Shown here one piece after another: positions 1 through 12,499 of a stretch of 64,000 nucleotides of DNA (its first letter is position 1; each line of letters starts with the position of its first letter). Under the pieces are notes generated by a model that did not search any database, had not been told where the DNA came from, and saw only the letters and a program-made list of their open reading frames with translations. The DNA lies in NCBI RefSeq assembly GCF_041381155.1, contig NC_091134.1, positions 13,270,008 through 13,334,007 of the forward strand, in the 5' to 3' direction. Source of the stretch: Argopecten irradians. Taxonomy: Eukaryota; Mollusca; Bivalvia; Pectinida; Pectinidae. The translations under genes and the position numbers were made by a program.

Positions 1-466
1 TTGTGATTGGCCGATACAAAGGCAGAATTTCTAAGGGAACGGGGAATTTCTAGGAGAATAGAACTTTATTTATACAAATAGAAAAATAAAATATGAAAAT
101 AAGATGCTGGTATAAGAACAACACGAGTCAGTAACATCCACACTTAAAAGTCACTTTTTATATTAAAACTTTTTTTCATCAGTAACATATTGTCATATAA
201 TTCAATTTCGTATGTTACACTTATTTATATAGGTTAGAAGTTGGATGCTATTTTTCAATAGACCGAAAGAATGCCACATCGAGTATTATAGTGTCATACA
301 AAAAGAATATTTTCGCGGAAAATCCTAAAAGCGGCACAGTCATTGGTCAAACTAAACTATTGGCTGAGTGTCAATGCGCCACATATTTGTTTTGTAAAAC
401 TTAATAAAAACACCTATACTCATGCCTAATTAAAACTTTACTGTGTTATTCAAATTACATTATAAG

Positions 467-602
467 GATTATTCTCAATTTTTGGTAGTTTCTGAAGTCA
501 TAGACAAAAAAGAACGGACTTTCTTTTTCATAGACACGACGAAGAATGTCCTTCCGTTTTTTCTCTATGACCTCAGACACCAAAAAGAAATTGAAAATAA
601 TC
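467..602. repeat. Imperfect long hairpin, MITE-like
   Basis: Two arms of about 60 bases read as imperfect reverse complements: the left begins gattattctcaattttt and the right ends aaattgaaaataatc, with matching interior blocks such as gaagtcatagac against ctatgacctcag. It is open in one frame (443-646), but symmetry explains the sequence better than coding. It lies upstream of the first visible metalloprotease exon, probably in an intron. A short foldback transposon is the likeliest origin. Confidence 0.6.
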
Positions 603-811
603 ATAAAAGTCCTCATGTATATAGCATATTTCTATGTTTGAAATAATTTCCTACTTTCATTATGAATACCACATCAAAATATGCATTTCTCATAAGTTCG
701 GTAGAGCTAGATGAAACTAATTGCTACTTTTTATTTGTAATTTATGAAAATTATATTCATGAACTAATTTTGTAACATTTTTAAAATGGAACCCTCTTTT
801 TATGCATTCAG

Positions 812-2876
812 GAGAATTACATTAACTATCCTTTGAAATGGGCTACAATCTGTCATCAACTAGAGTGTCGACAAAAAGACTCTTCTGTTTGCGTTAATCG
901 GCGACAGGCCTATGATGGTACGCCGTGTGGCTATATGAAGGTATGCGCATTGCATGACGTACAATTTGATTTTAGTCTTTACTTACATGACGATTGGCAG
1001 ATTCAGTAATGCAACGGGATATTAATGTTGTCTAGATCACATTTCTTTTATTCTTTGTACTTTAATGGTTTGATAAATAAATCAGGGCCGCGGTGATCGA
1101 ACGGTTAAGATGTCATGGCATATTAATACAAGCCCTTCCATCTCTGGGTAATGAGTTCGAATCCCATATGGAGCAGTTGCCAGGTACTGATCGCTGGTCA
1201 GTGGTTTTTTTTCGGGTACTCCGGGTTTCCTCAATCATCAAACCTGGCACGTCCTTATATGACCCTGACTGTTCATAAGACGTTAAACTAAATAAAGAAA
1301 CGAAACAAATTATTATTTGTTTAATCAAAGCAAAATCATGACTTCACCAAAATTACAATGATAATACGAGATTATGTGACAATTTTTATACATGAGTTTG
1401 TAAACACAATATCTTAACTGGAATCGTTTATACATGAGTTTGTAAACAAAATATCTTAACTACAATCGTATTGTCATGGTAAACTCTAAATCGGCCTACT
1501 ACTAACTCTAAAAAGACATCTAATCGTTAGGTGAATAAGGATGTTTATTTTATTAACCAATATTCTATAATATATACTGCAAAACAAATACTTGACGTCA
1601 CCTTATAATTCACTCTTAGATCGATCAGAAGCTCAGGTATATAGTGGTGTTTAAAAGACAGATTGATGTTTTAGAATAACCAATACTATAAATATTTCAG
1701 TGGTGCGAAAAGGGGCGTTGTGTAAGTTCACAGAAGTCGTCATCCAGATCAGGTGAGTTGCAAGATTTGACTGTAAATTAATCACCGAATAGGTAAAGAT
1801 AACTAGTTTTGTTGTGGTGGAATGAAATGAAAATGTGAATATATAATCTAATGAATGCTCGATATTTTTTGTTTTACAAGCTGAGGTTTTGCTAGCCTGT
1901 TTTAACCCGTGAATGTGATAAAATTTGAGTTTCAAATATGCCCATAGGTTTACTTTTTATAATTTTACATTAACGTTTAAGATTGATCAATATTTGATTT
2001 TAGCTCATTGATGTTGGTTTCCTTTTTACAGACGTCTGTCCTCTTGGAGATGACCCTACTTTTAATTGCGTGTTCAATCAATGTTCAACATACAACACAA
2101 CTGTACGGATGGCGACCTGTTGTACAACATGTTTAGAGGCGACCACAACTAAACCCACAACTCCAACTACTACTCCAACTACCACTACCACAACTACCAC
2201 TACAACAACACCAACAACAACAACCACAACACCAACTACCACTACAACAACACCAACAACTACCACAACAACTCCAACAACAACCACAACAACTCCAACA
2301 ACTACCACAACAACTCCAACAACTACCACAACAACTCCAACAATAACCACAACAACTCCAACAACTACCACAACAACTCCAACAACAACCACAACAACAC
2401 CAACAACAACCACAACAACTCCAACAACAACCACAACAACTCCAACAACAACACCAACAACTACAACAACAACAACAACTCCAACAACAACCACAACAAC
2501 TCCAACAACAACCACAACAACTCCAACAACTACCACAACAACTCCAACAACTACAACAACACCAACAACAACAACAACAACACCAACATCCACAACACCA
2601 ACAACCGCAACAACAACAACCACAACAACAACTACACCCAAATCAATAACAGCACCAACAACTACAAGACCGACAACACCTACAACTACTTCTACTACAC
2701 CTACAACTCCCAAGACAACAACAAATCCAACCACTAAGAAGTCAACCACCACGCCACCGACAACAACAACTACATCTTCTTCAACAACCCCTCGCGATAC
2801 TTCAAAAGACCCGATGAATTCCTTCGAGCTCCGGGAACTTGTCTCACATTTTATAGCTCTTGCAATGATTGTTTAG
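812..2876 (+). CDS. ADAMTS-like metalloprotease, C-terminal three exons with Thr-rich tail (partial)
   Basis: Exons 812-940, 1701-1752 and 2032-2876 have AG/GT borders (donors GTATGC and GTGAGT) and phases that join cleanly (0, then 1). Exon one gives ICHQLECRQ, then AYDGTPCGYMK. Exon two continues WCEKGRCV. Together this is the C-x-x-L-x-C ... DGTPCG..KWC..G.C signature of the ADAMTS cysteine-rich region. The last exon opens with a six-cysteine segment (CPLGDDPTFNC ... CCTTC), reminiscent of ShKT or PLAC modules. It then has about 200 residues of almost pure Thr with regular Pro (units like TTPTTTT), a mucin-type O-glycosylation stalk. It ends in a short hydrophobic stretch (LVSHFIALAMIV) that could be a weak GPI signal. 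The catalytic zinc domain must lie to the left, outside the window. A poly(A) signal AATAAA occurs near 3350. Family assignment rests on the cysteine pattern; exon joins are inferred from phase and splice sites. Confidence 0.75.
1085..1305 (+). mobile_element. tRNA-headed SINE, full-length but diverged
   Basis: It starts gggccgcggtgatcgaacgg (tRNA-like A box) and carries a B-box-like gagttcgaatccc. A conserved body follows (cagttgccaggtactgatcg ... gggtactccgggtttcctc), then the tail gaccctgactgttcataaga cgttaaacta. The same body recurs at 18400, 25191, 53482 and 56622. The tail resembles the central domain of bivalve MetaSINE-type elements; that family name is from memory. It sits in an intron of the metalloprotease gene. 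Confidence 0.8.
1385..1468. repeat. Two-copy tandem repeat, 42-bp unit
   Basis: The unit beginning tttatacatgagtttgtaaa occurs at 1385-1426 and again at 1427-1468 with about four differences. It lies in the metalloprotease intron and has no coding content. Confidence 0.85.
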
Positions 2877-5053
2877 AATTGCACTCTCCGTTAAACTGCT
2901 TTAGTTATATTTTTTCAAATATGTGACACTTCAGAATATATAGATTGAAATAGATTTGTTAACATGTGTCTTCATAGATTTCGACATTTTTTTCAATTTT
3001 CAAAGATCGTGTTTTGAATTCTGAGGACTTTCATCACCAGCAACATTACTACCTTATCCTTGCAATAATTAATTTTGATACATTTTTCATTGTGTATGTT
3101 TCTTTTACATTGTCTACTCAACACTATTACGCATTGTATGTTGCATAAGTTTAAGATACTACATAGTATGTTTATTTTTAAACAATTTAATTTTTACATC
3201 ACACTTCACTATTTGAACACATGCAACTATCGTTAGTAGACTATTAATCATTAATTATCTTTCGTTCATTCACAGAAAAGAACTGCTGTACTATGTGTTA
3301 TATTTGAAACTTATTTAGTTTGGAATAATTTGAATGGCCATTTGACGTAGAATAAAATTTTCATTAACAATGTTAAAGTTTATGAAAACGCCATTATATA
3401 TTATATTCTGTGGATATTATATTATACTCTGTGTAGATATCATCAAATGATTTTATAATATTTACCATTATTATTTTGCTTTTTTTATGCATTTTTATTC
3501 ACTAGTTCGTACTATGATACTAAGTAAGCTTTACGTTTATCATGAATATGCACAAATATCAATGGATATAAATGCGCTATACCATCAACCGAAGTGTCGG
3601 CGTGAACATTAACAGAAAGTAGCCGACTTAATACAAATCAAATTTAGTTATGCCTGGTATTTCAAATGTCAATTTACATTCAGATAACAGTTTCAAACAG
3701 ATGAATTTGGTGAATATGTATATTCTGTTAGATTAATTGAATGCATTAGACCGTGTTCAATAACGTAAGGATATTACTCAAGAAAACACTCTACATAAGA
3801 TTCAATCGTCGAAATTCAATGTTTGCACGTTTTATTCTAAAATATATATCAAAAACCTAACTGTAAATGTAACGATATATATTTATATATACTGCATGAT
3901 AAACCGCAAATGATGGTTATGTATTACTGCAACCTTCCACAAAAAGAATCACATTTGATGAAAATTGTCGAATACGAATAAAACCCACAATACTCTTTAG
4001 GCGTTTTTTTTGTTTACGTTTCTGGACGAACATCAATATTTCATTTGCGGGTTTATGTCAAGTATACATCACTTGAGATGTACAACACATTGACCTTGTA
4101 ATCCAGGACAGTTTTATTACTTATTTTTGTCTTGTACATGTATATACGATATTCATGAGATATGTTATTTTTCTGACCTAAATTACGTGTATATATGCTC
4201 TAGTCGCAGGTAAAGTGGTATATATATATATACTTTCAGAAAGGTTACTGTCTGAAATAAAGATTACTGTGATAAATTGCGGACCCCTTTCTGCTACATA
4301 CTCTACGGATGATTTATAGTGTTCAGTTATTACTATTAATTTGAAATTAAATATTAGGAAAGCACTCAGCTATACATAGTTTGTATTTATCTAAGAATAA
4401 TTATACCTATTTCTATTTATTAGGAACTCAATTTTGTATAATATATCGATGGTAACAAAATTCATATGCCGTAAAGCATAGACATTTAATATTACAACAA
4501 ACGCTTAAATCAATAAAATGTCTTATCTTAAAAGTTATATTTTCCGTAACTGGGCGAAAATTTTGACATGTTATTTTTTCTTCAGTAATTTATTGTAAAC
4601 CAGCCAGTTTGATGAATTAAGCTTTAAAAATCTTCAAATTGACAAAAACACATGTACGGTAATCATTATATTATAATCATTAGTTACACTATATATTTAA
4701 TGCTGTGTAAAATTCTTGATTTTTATGCCTTTTGAATGTTTAGATTGAAACATGCCTTCAGATATCACTTTACGATTACCAATAACACTGCAAAAATGTT
4801 AAATGAAATTGCAGACCAAAACTTGGCTTCATGGTCTCATTCATTTTACTGCGCTATAGATGTAAACAATCATCTTAAGATCTTATGTATACCAGTAAAC
4901 TTAAAACATACGTATTGTAAGTATTGTGATTCTCAAAATATTATTTTTGATGGTGAATAAAATATTAAAAGATCTTCTTGATTCGTTAGTATGAAAATTA
5001 TAGCACATATATCTTTAATGAACATGCATGACTCACCAGATTTTTGTGTTTAT
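2877..5053. other. 3' UTR and intergenic, no gene seen
   Basis: AT-rich sequence with candidate poly(A) signals (AATAAA near 3350) for the metalloprotease gene. I see no exon with a convincing splice border and no recognisable repeat. The small open frame at 4736-4960 has no signal peptide, motif or biased codon use. Confidence 0.5.
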
Positions 5054-5508
5054 CTTAAAGGGACATTTCAGTCTCAGAGAACATTAAAATTTGTACATAT
5101 ATCGGAAAAACCCAGTTCTAATGGAGATTAGATCAATCGGTTTTACTGTGATATGCCAGAAAAGCCCATGGTGGTAAAATGCGTGTGAAATGTTCAAACT
5201 CGCTCGCTGTCCGCCATTACACATTGTGGTCGAATATCTTGTATGCCGAACCCTGTCCCTTGCTTGTAGAGTAATGCAAATTTTGTTTAAAACTGCTCAA
5301 ATCGCTCTGACAGTAGCGTGTTTACCTTATTGTGCCTGCTTAATCGTATTGATCAACGATTCGTAATTACAATTGAAATACTAAAAAATGACGTGGAATT
5401 TGTCAATATTTTATATGTTTCATAAGAAATGTAGAACAATAAATTTATGCCATATTTTGCTTCTTGGTTATGTAAAAGAATAAGCCTGAGCGAATTGTCC
5501 CTTTAAAG
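5054..5508. mobile_element. MITE, 455 bp, TIR cttaaagggac
   Basis: The left end reads cttaaagggacatttcagtc and the right end reads cgaattgtccctttaaag, its imperfect inverse. The interior has no coding capacity. Elements with TTAAAGGGACA ends are abundant in bivalve genomes. The flanking TTAA-like bases leave the target duplication ambiguous. Confidence 0.7.
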
Positions 5509-5570
5509 AAAACTAAATCAAATGAAATGGTGAATGCATTTAGGAGAATATTTTGTCAACCAAGGAAAAC

Positions 5571-5645
5571 TAGGTACTGACAGTAGGTCAGTTGTTTTTC
5601 ATTGAATACTCTGGCTTCAACTAAATCAACCCGTTCGCCTCCTCT
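5571..5645 (+). mobile_element. SINE fragment
   Basis: The stretch ggtactgacagtaggtcagt, followed by a diverged form of the actccggctttcctc block, matches the body of the SINE at 1085. Head and tail are gone, so this is an old remnant just beyond the 5054-5508 MITE. Confidence 0.5.
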
Positions 5646-7309
5646 CAACATTTTGTCTATTTAAAGCAGTTAAAATCAAGACTAAATAAGCTCCAAGTAA
5701 AAGTATACGATATTTTGTTAGAAATTGTGAATACCGAAATAGCAATCATGTGTTTTTTTCAATATCGATTCACAAAACATATGGAAAACCTCGCTAGATT
5801 CCGCCTTAGGCGTCCGCTCATAGACGGAGTGCATTGCATTTTATTTTATGACAATGCATATATGTTTCAATTGTCTTCCTGTGTATTCTATTAGTCATTT
5901 TATTTTTATATCATTTGAAAATGTTCGTCTTATGTTTGACTTGTTAATAGAGAGGACTAAAAATTTGACAATATATGCTGTTAACTGCCAAAATATGTCT
6001 TGTCTAACTTATTTTATTGATTATTTGACCATAATACGTGCATAAAAATGTGGTGTGGTGTAACTAGCACGCTGTGTTTCATCGTTTTGGGATATTAGTC
6101 AGGTACCGGTCGTAGGTTGGTGGTTTTTCACCAAAGTCACCAAACTGGGCAGATCCATACATGACTGTTTATCAAACAAAAAAATATATATTAAAAAATA
6201 TATATATATTTATTGTTACACAATGTGTGTAAACCGTAAATTCTGAATCAATATTATTGGTTTGGTTTGATATGAAATAGAATTATGTTCAATTTAATAC
6301 TTCGGTGTTGTGATGAACATTACACATTGTATTGAGATGATGGTTCATTTAGACGAATAAAATTATCATTTCGTTAAATGATATTGGTTTATTTGCTTTT
6401 TTTCATTCTTTCAACTGTTATGTAAACATCTGTATAGGACTATCAGTTGAAGAGGAGAATTGTCATGTTTTTACTGAGCTGGCGTGCGTTCATAATTTAG
6501 CATACAAAATATATTTTGAACAAGATGTGTAATAGCTAAATGTTGAAATTTTCAAAATGTTGAGAACTGCTTATTTGTTATGTATCTATGTAAGCCATGA
6601 CGCATATTATGCCTCTTGAATTTATTAAGGAGTATATACATTATACAAAACATAGTAGCTTTCTTCACCTTTCTGTTCGCTGAACAATTTTCCCTATCAT
6701 ACCTTTTTATCACACACAGCGATTAAAAATGGAATGGGATTTATACACTAAAAGATATGCGTAAATATTTTGTATGTATGTATTTGGTGACCGAAGAAGA
6801 TTTCGGTGTCAATAAAATTCAAATTAAGTAGTGTACACATATCTTTACACAAGCATTGAGCATATATGATTTTCAAATTCTTTATTACTTAAACCATATG
6901 GCTTTTCTGTCATCACCTGCTATTAGTGTAGAGGGAATCGCACTTCAACTAATAATCTAAAAACAAGCTATACGTAGCTACAATTGACTACTGTTAAAGT
7001 AAATCAACGGTCGTCATAGGGCACCTTCACGCTGGAAACAATGCTATTCTAAACGTTTAATGTATCAATGACGATCTAAATGCCTTTACGTATTAATCTA
7101 AAACGTGGATGACTTGTTTTTGTCATGTTTTACACCTGTATGACTTCACGAGAGGGGCAAATCAATGAGATATTTTTCACAGAAAACCATGTACCATAAT
7201 ATGTAAACACAATTAAGTCTATATTTTATGGATGCTACAATCAAAATGCAAGCAGATCTAGCGACTTGTACAATAAGAACTAAGGTTGCCATAGCTTTTT
7301 GCCATATAT
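5646..7309. other. Intergenic; one SINE fragment, otherwise nothing recognised
   Basis: A second SINE remnant on the + strand lies at about 6087-6185 (gtcaggtaccggtcgtaggt ... tacatgactgtttatcaaac). It is followed by an AT dinucleotide run near 6185-6205. The rest is AT-rich with no supported exon. Confidence 0.5.
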
Positions 7310-7646
7310 CTTAAAGATGCTCCACCGCCGACAGCGCTTAAAAGATATTCATCTTTTGAACAATAATTGGTGTTTAATCGTGTATATATATGTCTAATCA
7401 ATACAAAAAAATGATATGCGCAATCACTACTTCATTCCATATAAGATATAGTTCCACGGATTTTTTGGGATACAATTAATTATTTTCATATATTTCACTT
7501 GAAGTAAAATTAGAAGCTAAAACTTTTTAATGGTGGTAATGGTGTAAAGTAAGTAACTTTTGTAACTGAAGAAAAATACTAAATCGTCTTCTCCTGTTTT
7601 TTGATAGCGAAAAAATACCTTTTGTCAGCGATGGGGAATCTTTAAG
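7310..7646. mobile_element. MITE, 337 bp, TIR cttaaagatgctccaccgc
   Basis: Left end cttaaagatgctccaccgcc and right end gcgatggggaatctttaag are imperfect inverted repeats of about 25 bases. The interior (ttttaatggtggtaatggtg, then gtaactgaagaaaaatacta) recurs as a fragment at 17882-17960, showing it is interspersed. Confidence 0.7.
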
Positions 7647-8363
7647 AAACACATTTTATTTCTCATTACAATATATTAGAAATGTTCGAAGAAAACTAGT
7701 GTAATTGTTATAAAGTGCAAAGTTCTAGCGAGAAAGGCACAAAAATACTACCATCGCTGTAGTATATACTATAGATATAGATATACTATAGGTATTTCTA
7801 TTCATGAAATCAAATCTAAAATAACACATTCTAAAAGTGCTATGACTAAAGTGAAGCACATCGAATTCAAATCCGACAGATAATTTTTCAGAAGAGCTTC
7901 GTAATCAACTTCTATTTTGACATCATCTTCTGTCTGATATGTTACCAAAACCAATCATTATGGAGAGAATTAACTGGGAAGGAATCTGACAATAGTTATG
8001 TCCCTTTGAGAGGAGTAATGATGGGGTCTGAAGAAGATCGATAATTTGCCAATGGTGGAAAGGAGATATATTTTAAGACGGCGGACGAAATACATACAGA
8101 TAGAAATATTAAATAATTTCAATTTTACCCTTTAAAACATTCACACCAGTTGTAAGGTTTAGGATACTTCAGCTTCGTTCGCTTTTACCTTTACGTATTC
8201 TATATTCTTAATTCCGGTTTATTATAACAACGCCACATGAACAGTCTATCTTGTCGATAGGGTGCAGCCAACCATGACAACAATGAAATAACACTTACAA
8301 AAGTTCATCGTGTGGTAAATCAGCTCAAAAGCCTCCGGGGCTTAACATTCTTACGGAAGCACT

Positions 8364-8643
8364 TTAGGCTCACATAGGAATCTTGTGTCAAGATGACGAA
8401 AATATTAAATTTGGTGGCCGCCATATAATCATGAAGCAGCCGCCACAAAAATATCTGCGAGAAAAGGTGGCGGCTGTCAAATAATTATACGACTACCAAA
8501 TAGCTATACTGCAGCTGCTAGAAAAAATATTTTGGCGACCACCATATTGATTATCGTGATAATAGTGTTTTGGCCACCATATATCTAAGTGGCGGTCGCC
8601 AAATATTACAAATAAAAGCAAATACTTTCCTATCTGAGCCTAA
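8364..8643. mobile_element. MITE, 280 bp, with internal hairpins, just upstream of the cyclase gene
   Basis: The termini ttaggctcacataggaa and ttcctatctgagcctaa are inverted repeats of 17 bases with one mismatch. The interior contains repeated, mutually inverted forms of ggtggccgccata (8409, 8535, 8571, 8589), giving strong secondary structure. Its right end is 102 bases from the cyclase start codon, so it lies in the promoter region or 5' UTR. Confidence 0.75.
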
Positions 8644-8745
8644 TACGTTTCCGTATTTTAGCATTCTCCACATGAAGATATAGTAAAACTCGGCTGAATG
8701 CAGTGACAGTCTAATTTTTAGAGACTTAGGTGTTGTTTGAACAAG

Positions 8746-11329
8746 ATGGTGCTCCTCGTGGTATTAGGACTGTTTTTACATGGATGCAATGGTCTTAGAA
8801 TGGTGGATCTTAGTTATGATCTTCATTCTGGTGCTATTACCTGGCCTTTCAATCCCCGATTCAACATGTCAGTGATGTATAGTGGCTTTTGGAAAACACA
8901 TATATGGTAAGTCGATTGGCGAGTGTTATCTTTATATAGTGAAAATTCTATGCATGTTTTATGGCAAAAAGAACAGAAAAAGGAGACATGCATAAAGACT
9001 AATGTCTTTATTGAATGCACCTTTAAAGCAATGTCTTATCTAATTTATATGTGTTTGTTTGTTTAATGTTGTTGTAAATAATTTCGATAGCTATTTTCTT
9101 TTGTAAATTACTTTCTTTACTTTCATCGAAATCAGCATGTCCACATTACATATATTTCTATAGTTGCACACGTGACATAACGTGAATAAAGAAGAAATAG
9201 GTATAGCTCACATTTACGCATGTTCAAGTAGAAAATGACAGTTCGGGATCTATTTATTGGCAAACTCTAAAATGTTAGGTGTTCGATCAATCGTAATTCT
9301 TTATAATGTAAATGACTAAAACTTGAATAAATCGACTTTTGACACATAATGACGAATGCATGCACTACATTTCACCTTAACCTAAAAATAGTCGTGACAC
9401 ACATACCTTTTCTACACACTCTATAAATCCATCAGGTACGTCAGATGTCGGCAAACGGTACACCTTCAGCACAACAAAATATTTCGCATGTATTAAAACT
9501 ATATTTTATAAATGGCCTAGGTAAAAGTATAGCAAGAATATTAATGATAGACAGAAAAATGAAAATAAACGAAAGGCATTTATGGCTTTATCATTTTTAC
9601 TCAACATACAAATACAAATGTATTACGAATTTTTAGTGGATTTTTGTTTGTTTCATAGTTTGCTTGTTTTTTGCTTTTGTATTTATTATTATGATTGTGC
9701 TTGTTTATTGTTTCGTTTTGTTGGTTTAACGACCTATGACCAGTAAATGTCACGAATACAAATTAAAGGAGATAGATTTGTGATGAGAAGGTCTCAGGTT
9801 AATACGCCAGTTCAGCTGAAGGTTGTCACCGTTGTTATCATGTGACCTATATACAGCAGTACTGCGTCTGAGTCAATAACTATATATTAATCGTCTCCAT
9901 TTACAGCTACACCGCTTGAAGCGCCCAGACCTCTTTTTGTTCAATACGCATAGAATTTAACCAGGGAGTCAAAGTTTCCCTTTGACCTAGATTTAGTTAT
10001 TACGCTTGGCGACTATTACCAATTGAAGTGTGTGATTGTTCGGAAATGTTTTTCGTTTTACTGTTTAACGGGTACATTTCGTGGGAGTAATTTTCGCCGT
10101 ATTCACGTTTTCCTGAAATGCGCGAATTCAAAGCACCAGATGTACCGCGAAATTAAAGTTCCACTAATATGTCCGTTAACGAAATCGCGAAATATGCACC
10201 CCCCCTCCGAAAAGCTGCACAATAAAATAATAATAATAATAAAAAAAAATCCAAATAAATTAATATAAATAAATAAAACAAGGGCAATGCAAAAATCTGA
10301 TGTAATTATTAAAATATATGAAATCAAACAAACGAATAAGTTAACAAAGTAGTAAAAATGTTTATATAAATATGAAGTGACAATCGATAAAATAATGCAT
10401 ATATGATAAAATGGTTCCTTGGTGAAATGGTGAAAAAGACGCATGAATTCTCCTGGGACACTTTAAAGTTACTGTGTGGTATATACATGATGTGCATATA
10501 CATGTATATTTTGGCATATGCAAAGCGTATTTTAGGGTAAAATGCTATATAAAACAGTCTGAAAAAGTTAGAATCGAAATTTGAAATTAAACTGGTGTAA
10601 ATAAAGTAAGATTTTTAATTTTTTTTTAAATACAGGCTTGAGAACAACAGGCTAGATTTAGCAGAACATACTGGCACTCATGTCGACGCCCCAAACCATG
10701 TTGCAGCTGGAGTCGGACCATGGAATAATCACCAAATTCCAATTGAACGACTAGGGGGTCCTGGAGTCATAATCGATGTAAAAGACAAGGCAGAAGCCAA
10801 TAACGACTACCGCGTCACCATTGATGACCTGAAGGCATGGGAGGAACGTAATGGCAGAATACCTTATGGGGCTGTGGTTCTGATGAACTCTGGGTGGCAG
10901 AAATACTACCCCGACTACAGTGCCGTTTTCAAAACAGACAATATTAGCGACGACTCCACCTACCACTTTCCTAGCTGGCACGAGGACGCAATTAATTGGT
11001 TAGTAACAAACCGCGTGGTGTATTGTGTTGGCGGAGACACGCCCTCAACAGATTACGGCCAATCAACAACGTTCCCTGTCCATCTTATTCTCAGCAAAGA
11101 GAACATCATTGGTATAGAGAGTGCAGCCTATCTAGAGAGATTGCCTGAAAGTGGATCCACTATCTTTGTCCCTGTCTTAAAAATCAGAGATGGAAGTGGG
11201 GGTCCTGCAAGAATGTTCGCTACTTTGCCTGACGATGATGGCGACGAAACGAACAAAGCTGGGACTCTCCTGATGTCGCCAACACTTCAGTTCGTCCTGT
11301 TACTGTTGGTCCGGGTGCTATATTTCTAA
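8746..11329 (+). CDS. Secreted cyclase-family hydrolase (kynurenine formamidase-like), probably GPI-anchored
   Basis: Two exons, 8746-8906 and 10636-11329, join in phase 2 across a 1.7-kb intron (donor GTAAGT, acceptor tttaaatacag) and give 284 residues. The first about 16 residues (MVLLVVLGLFLHGCNG) form a signal peptide. LRMVDLSYDL and AITWPFNPRF follow, the usual N-terminal start of the metal-dependent cyclase family (PF04199; kynurenine formamidase, isatin hydrolase). The metal-binding motif HTGTHVDAPNH is intact at residues 65-75. GGDTPSTDYG and FPVH match the later conserved block. The C-terminus is a hydrophobic tail (FVLLLLVRVLYF), which suggests GPI anchoring. The start is chosen for the signal peptide and the context aacaagATGG. 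ATTAAA at 11372 may serve as poly(A) signal. Bacterial relatives hydrolyse N-formylkynurenine or isatin; the substrate of this extracellular animal version cannot be read from sequence. The intron holds a GC-skewed MITE-like stretch near 10030-10200. Confidence 0.88.
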
Positions 11330-11561
11330 AACACATTGAATGTTGACATTTCATCACTAATATACCATATAATTAAAGTGACTCTTCGATCAACTTTCAT
11401 TTGTTAAACAAGTTTGAACATTGTGCATACTCTTCGTTCGGAGACTCTCTGTATATAATTGTAGTTTTTGTAGAATCGAGAGCTTAATCGTACGCTTTTC
11501 TATGAAAAAAAGTTAATTTTTACATGCAATCTATATCTCCTTTAATAATTATTACATTTTT

Positions 11562-11666
11562 TGTATATTATAGAGTTACCTCCCTTGCGTGTAGGTATCC
11601 ATCGTGGTGACACAATCCATAGATATATATGTACCTCCAAGGGCAGATAACTCTTCAATATACAAT
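11562..11666. mobile_element. MITE, about 105 bp, TIR with gagttacctcc
   Basis: Left tgtatattatagagttacct and right gggcagataactcttcaata are inverted versions of one terminus; both have an inner half near gtaggta and tacctcca. Relatives lie at 20486-20648 and 26472-26622. It sits about 230 bases after the cyclase stop codon. Confidence 0.65.
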
Positions 11667-11837
11667 ATTTACATTGCCACTGCACAGTACCTATGTGTGG
11701 CAACACGCCGGAAATTTCTCCAACTCAACTCTTTCCCGCCATGGCTGTTATATCAAATGATAGTTTTCACTATACAAACGTATTAGCTTTATTTTCAAAA
11801 TTTTTTTATAGCGGAAATTACTATATAAATGTAAATA

Positions 11838-12002
11838 TAAGCATTGGTTGTCATGATTTTTTGACATGCATTGGTGTGTAACATACAATGGGTGTTCTAT
11901 CATGTCTATCATGGTGCACTAACGCGCAACCATTGGCTATGCTAGAACACCTAATGTATGTTACACACCAATGCATGTCAAAAATATGATAACCAATGCT
12001 TA
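11838..12002. repeat. Foldback element with about 60-bp arms
   Basis: The arm from 11838 (taagcattggttgtcatgat ... gggtgttcta) is reversed at 11943-12002 (tagaacacctaatgtatgtt ... aaccaatgctta), separated by a loop of about 42 bases. Arm identity is near 90 percent by eye. No coding content. Confidence 0.85.
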
Positions 12003-12101
12003 AACATAGACGAACAGTTTTTTGATATTGTGTCGTAACTCAGATACATTTCATATTATTTGAATGTATGCGTTTGTTAGGTGGCACCACGTAGACAATG
12101 A

Positions 12102-12499
12102 CAATCTGATTGAAATACAGATCCTTATAACCACTCCGTTCAATAGAGGATCTGAGAAAATCCGATTAAGGGTCATGTTCGTATGACCTTTATAACACGT
12201 GTAATTCAGATCAAATGCACTTTGTTCACGTTGCTCTGTCAATTGACAACGCCATTTCGCCCCAACATACAAATACGATTAGCTTTATTGTGATCTTTGG
12301 GCGAGATGACTAAGTACACGAAAATAATTCTGACAGATTTTCAACTATTTCGTCCTATGAAATTTACTGTCAAAATTTTGCCAGCAGCAATTTGATTGGC
12401 TATTTACAAAGGTCACCTGGACATGACCCCTAATGGGATTTTCTCAGATCTCTCTTATCTAACGTAGTGATAATAAGGATCTGTATTTTAATCAGATTG
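12102..12499. mobile_element. hAT-like MITE, 398 bp, with long TIRs and target duplication
   Basis: The ends caatctgattgaaatacaga and ctgtattttaatcagattg are inverse. The similarity extends about 90 bases inward (ggatctgagaaaatcc, and its reverse ggattttctcagatct). A perfect 7-bp direct repeat acaatga flanks it at 12095-12101 and 12500-12506. CA...TG ends with a 7-8 bp duplication are typical of hAT non-autonomous elements. No transposase. Confidence 0.85.

Noticed and set aside
1085-1160. Possible tRNA gene
   Set aside because: The A and B boxes belong to a SINE head followed by the shared SINE body; no intact acceptor stem is seen.
2078-2752. Minus-strand Val/Gly frame
   Set aside because: Antisense shadow of the Thr-rich exon; sense strand has splice sites and a cysteine-rich domain.
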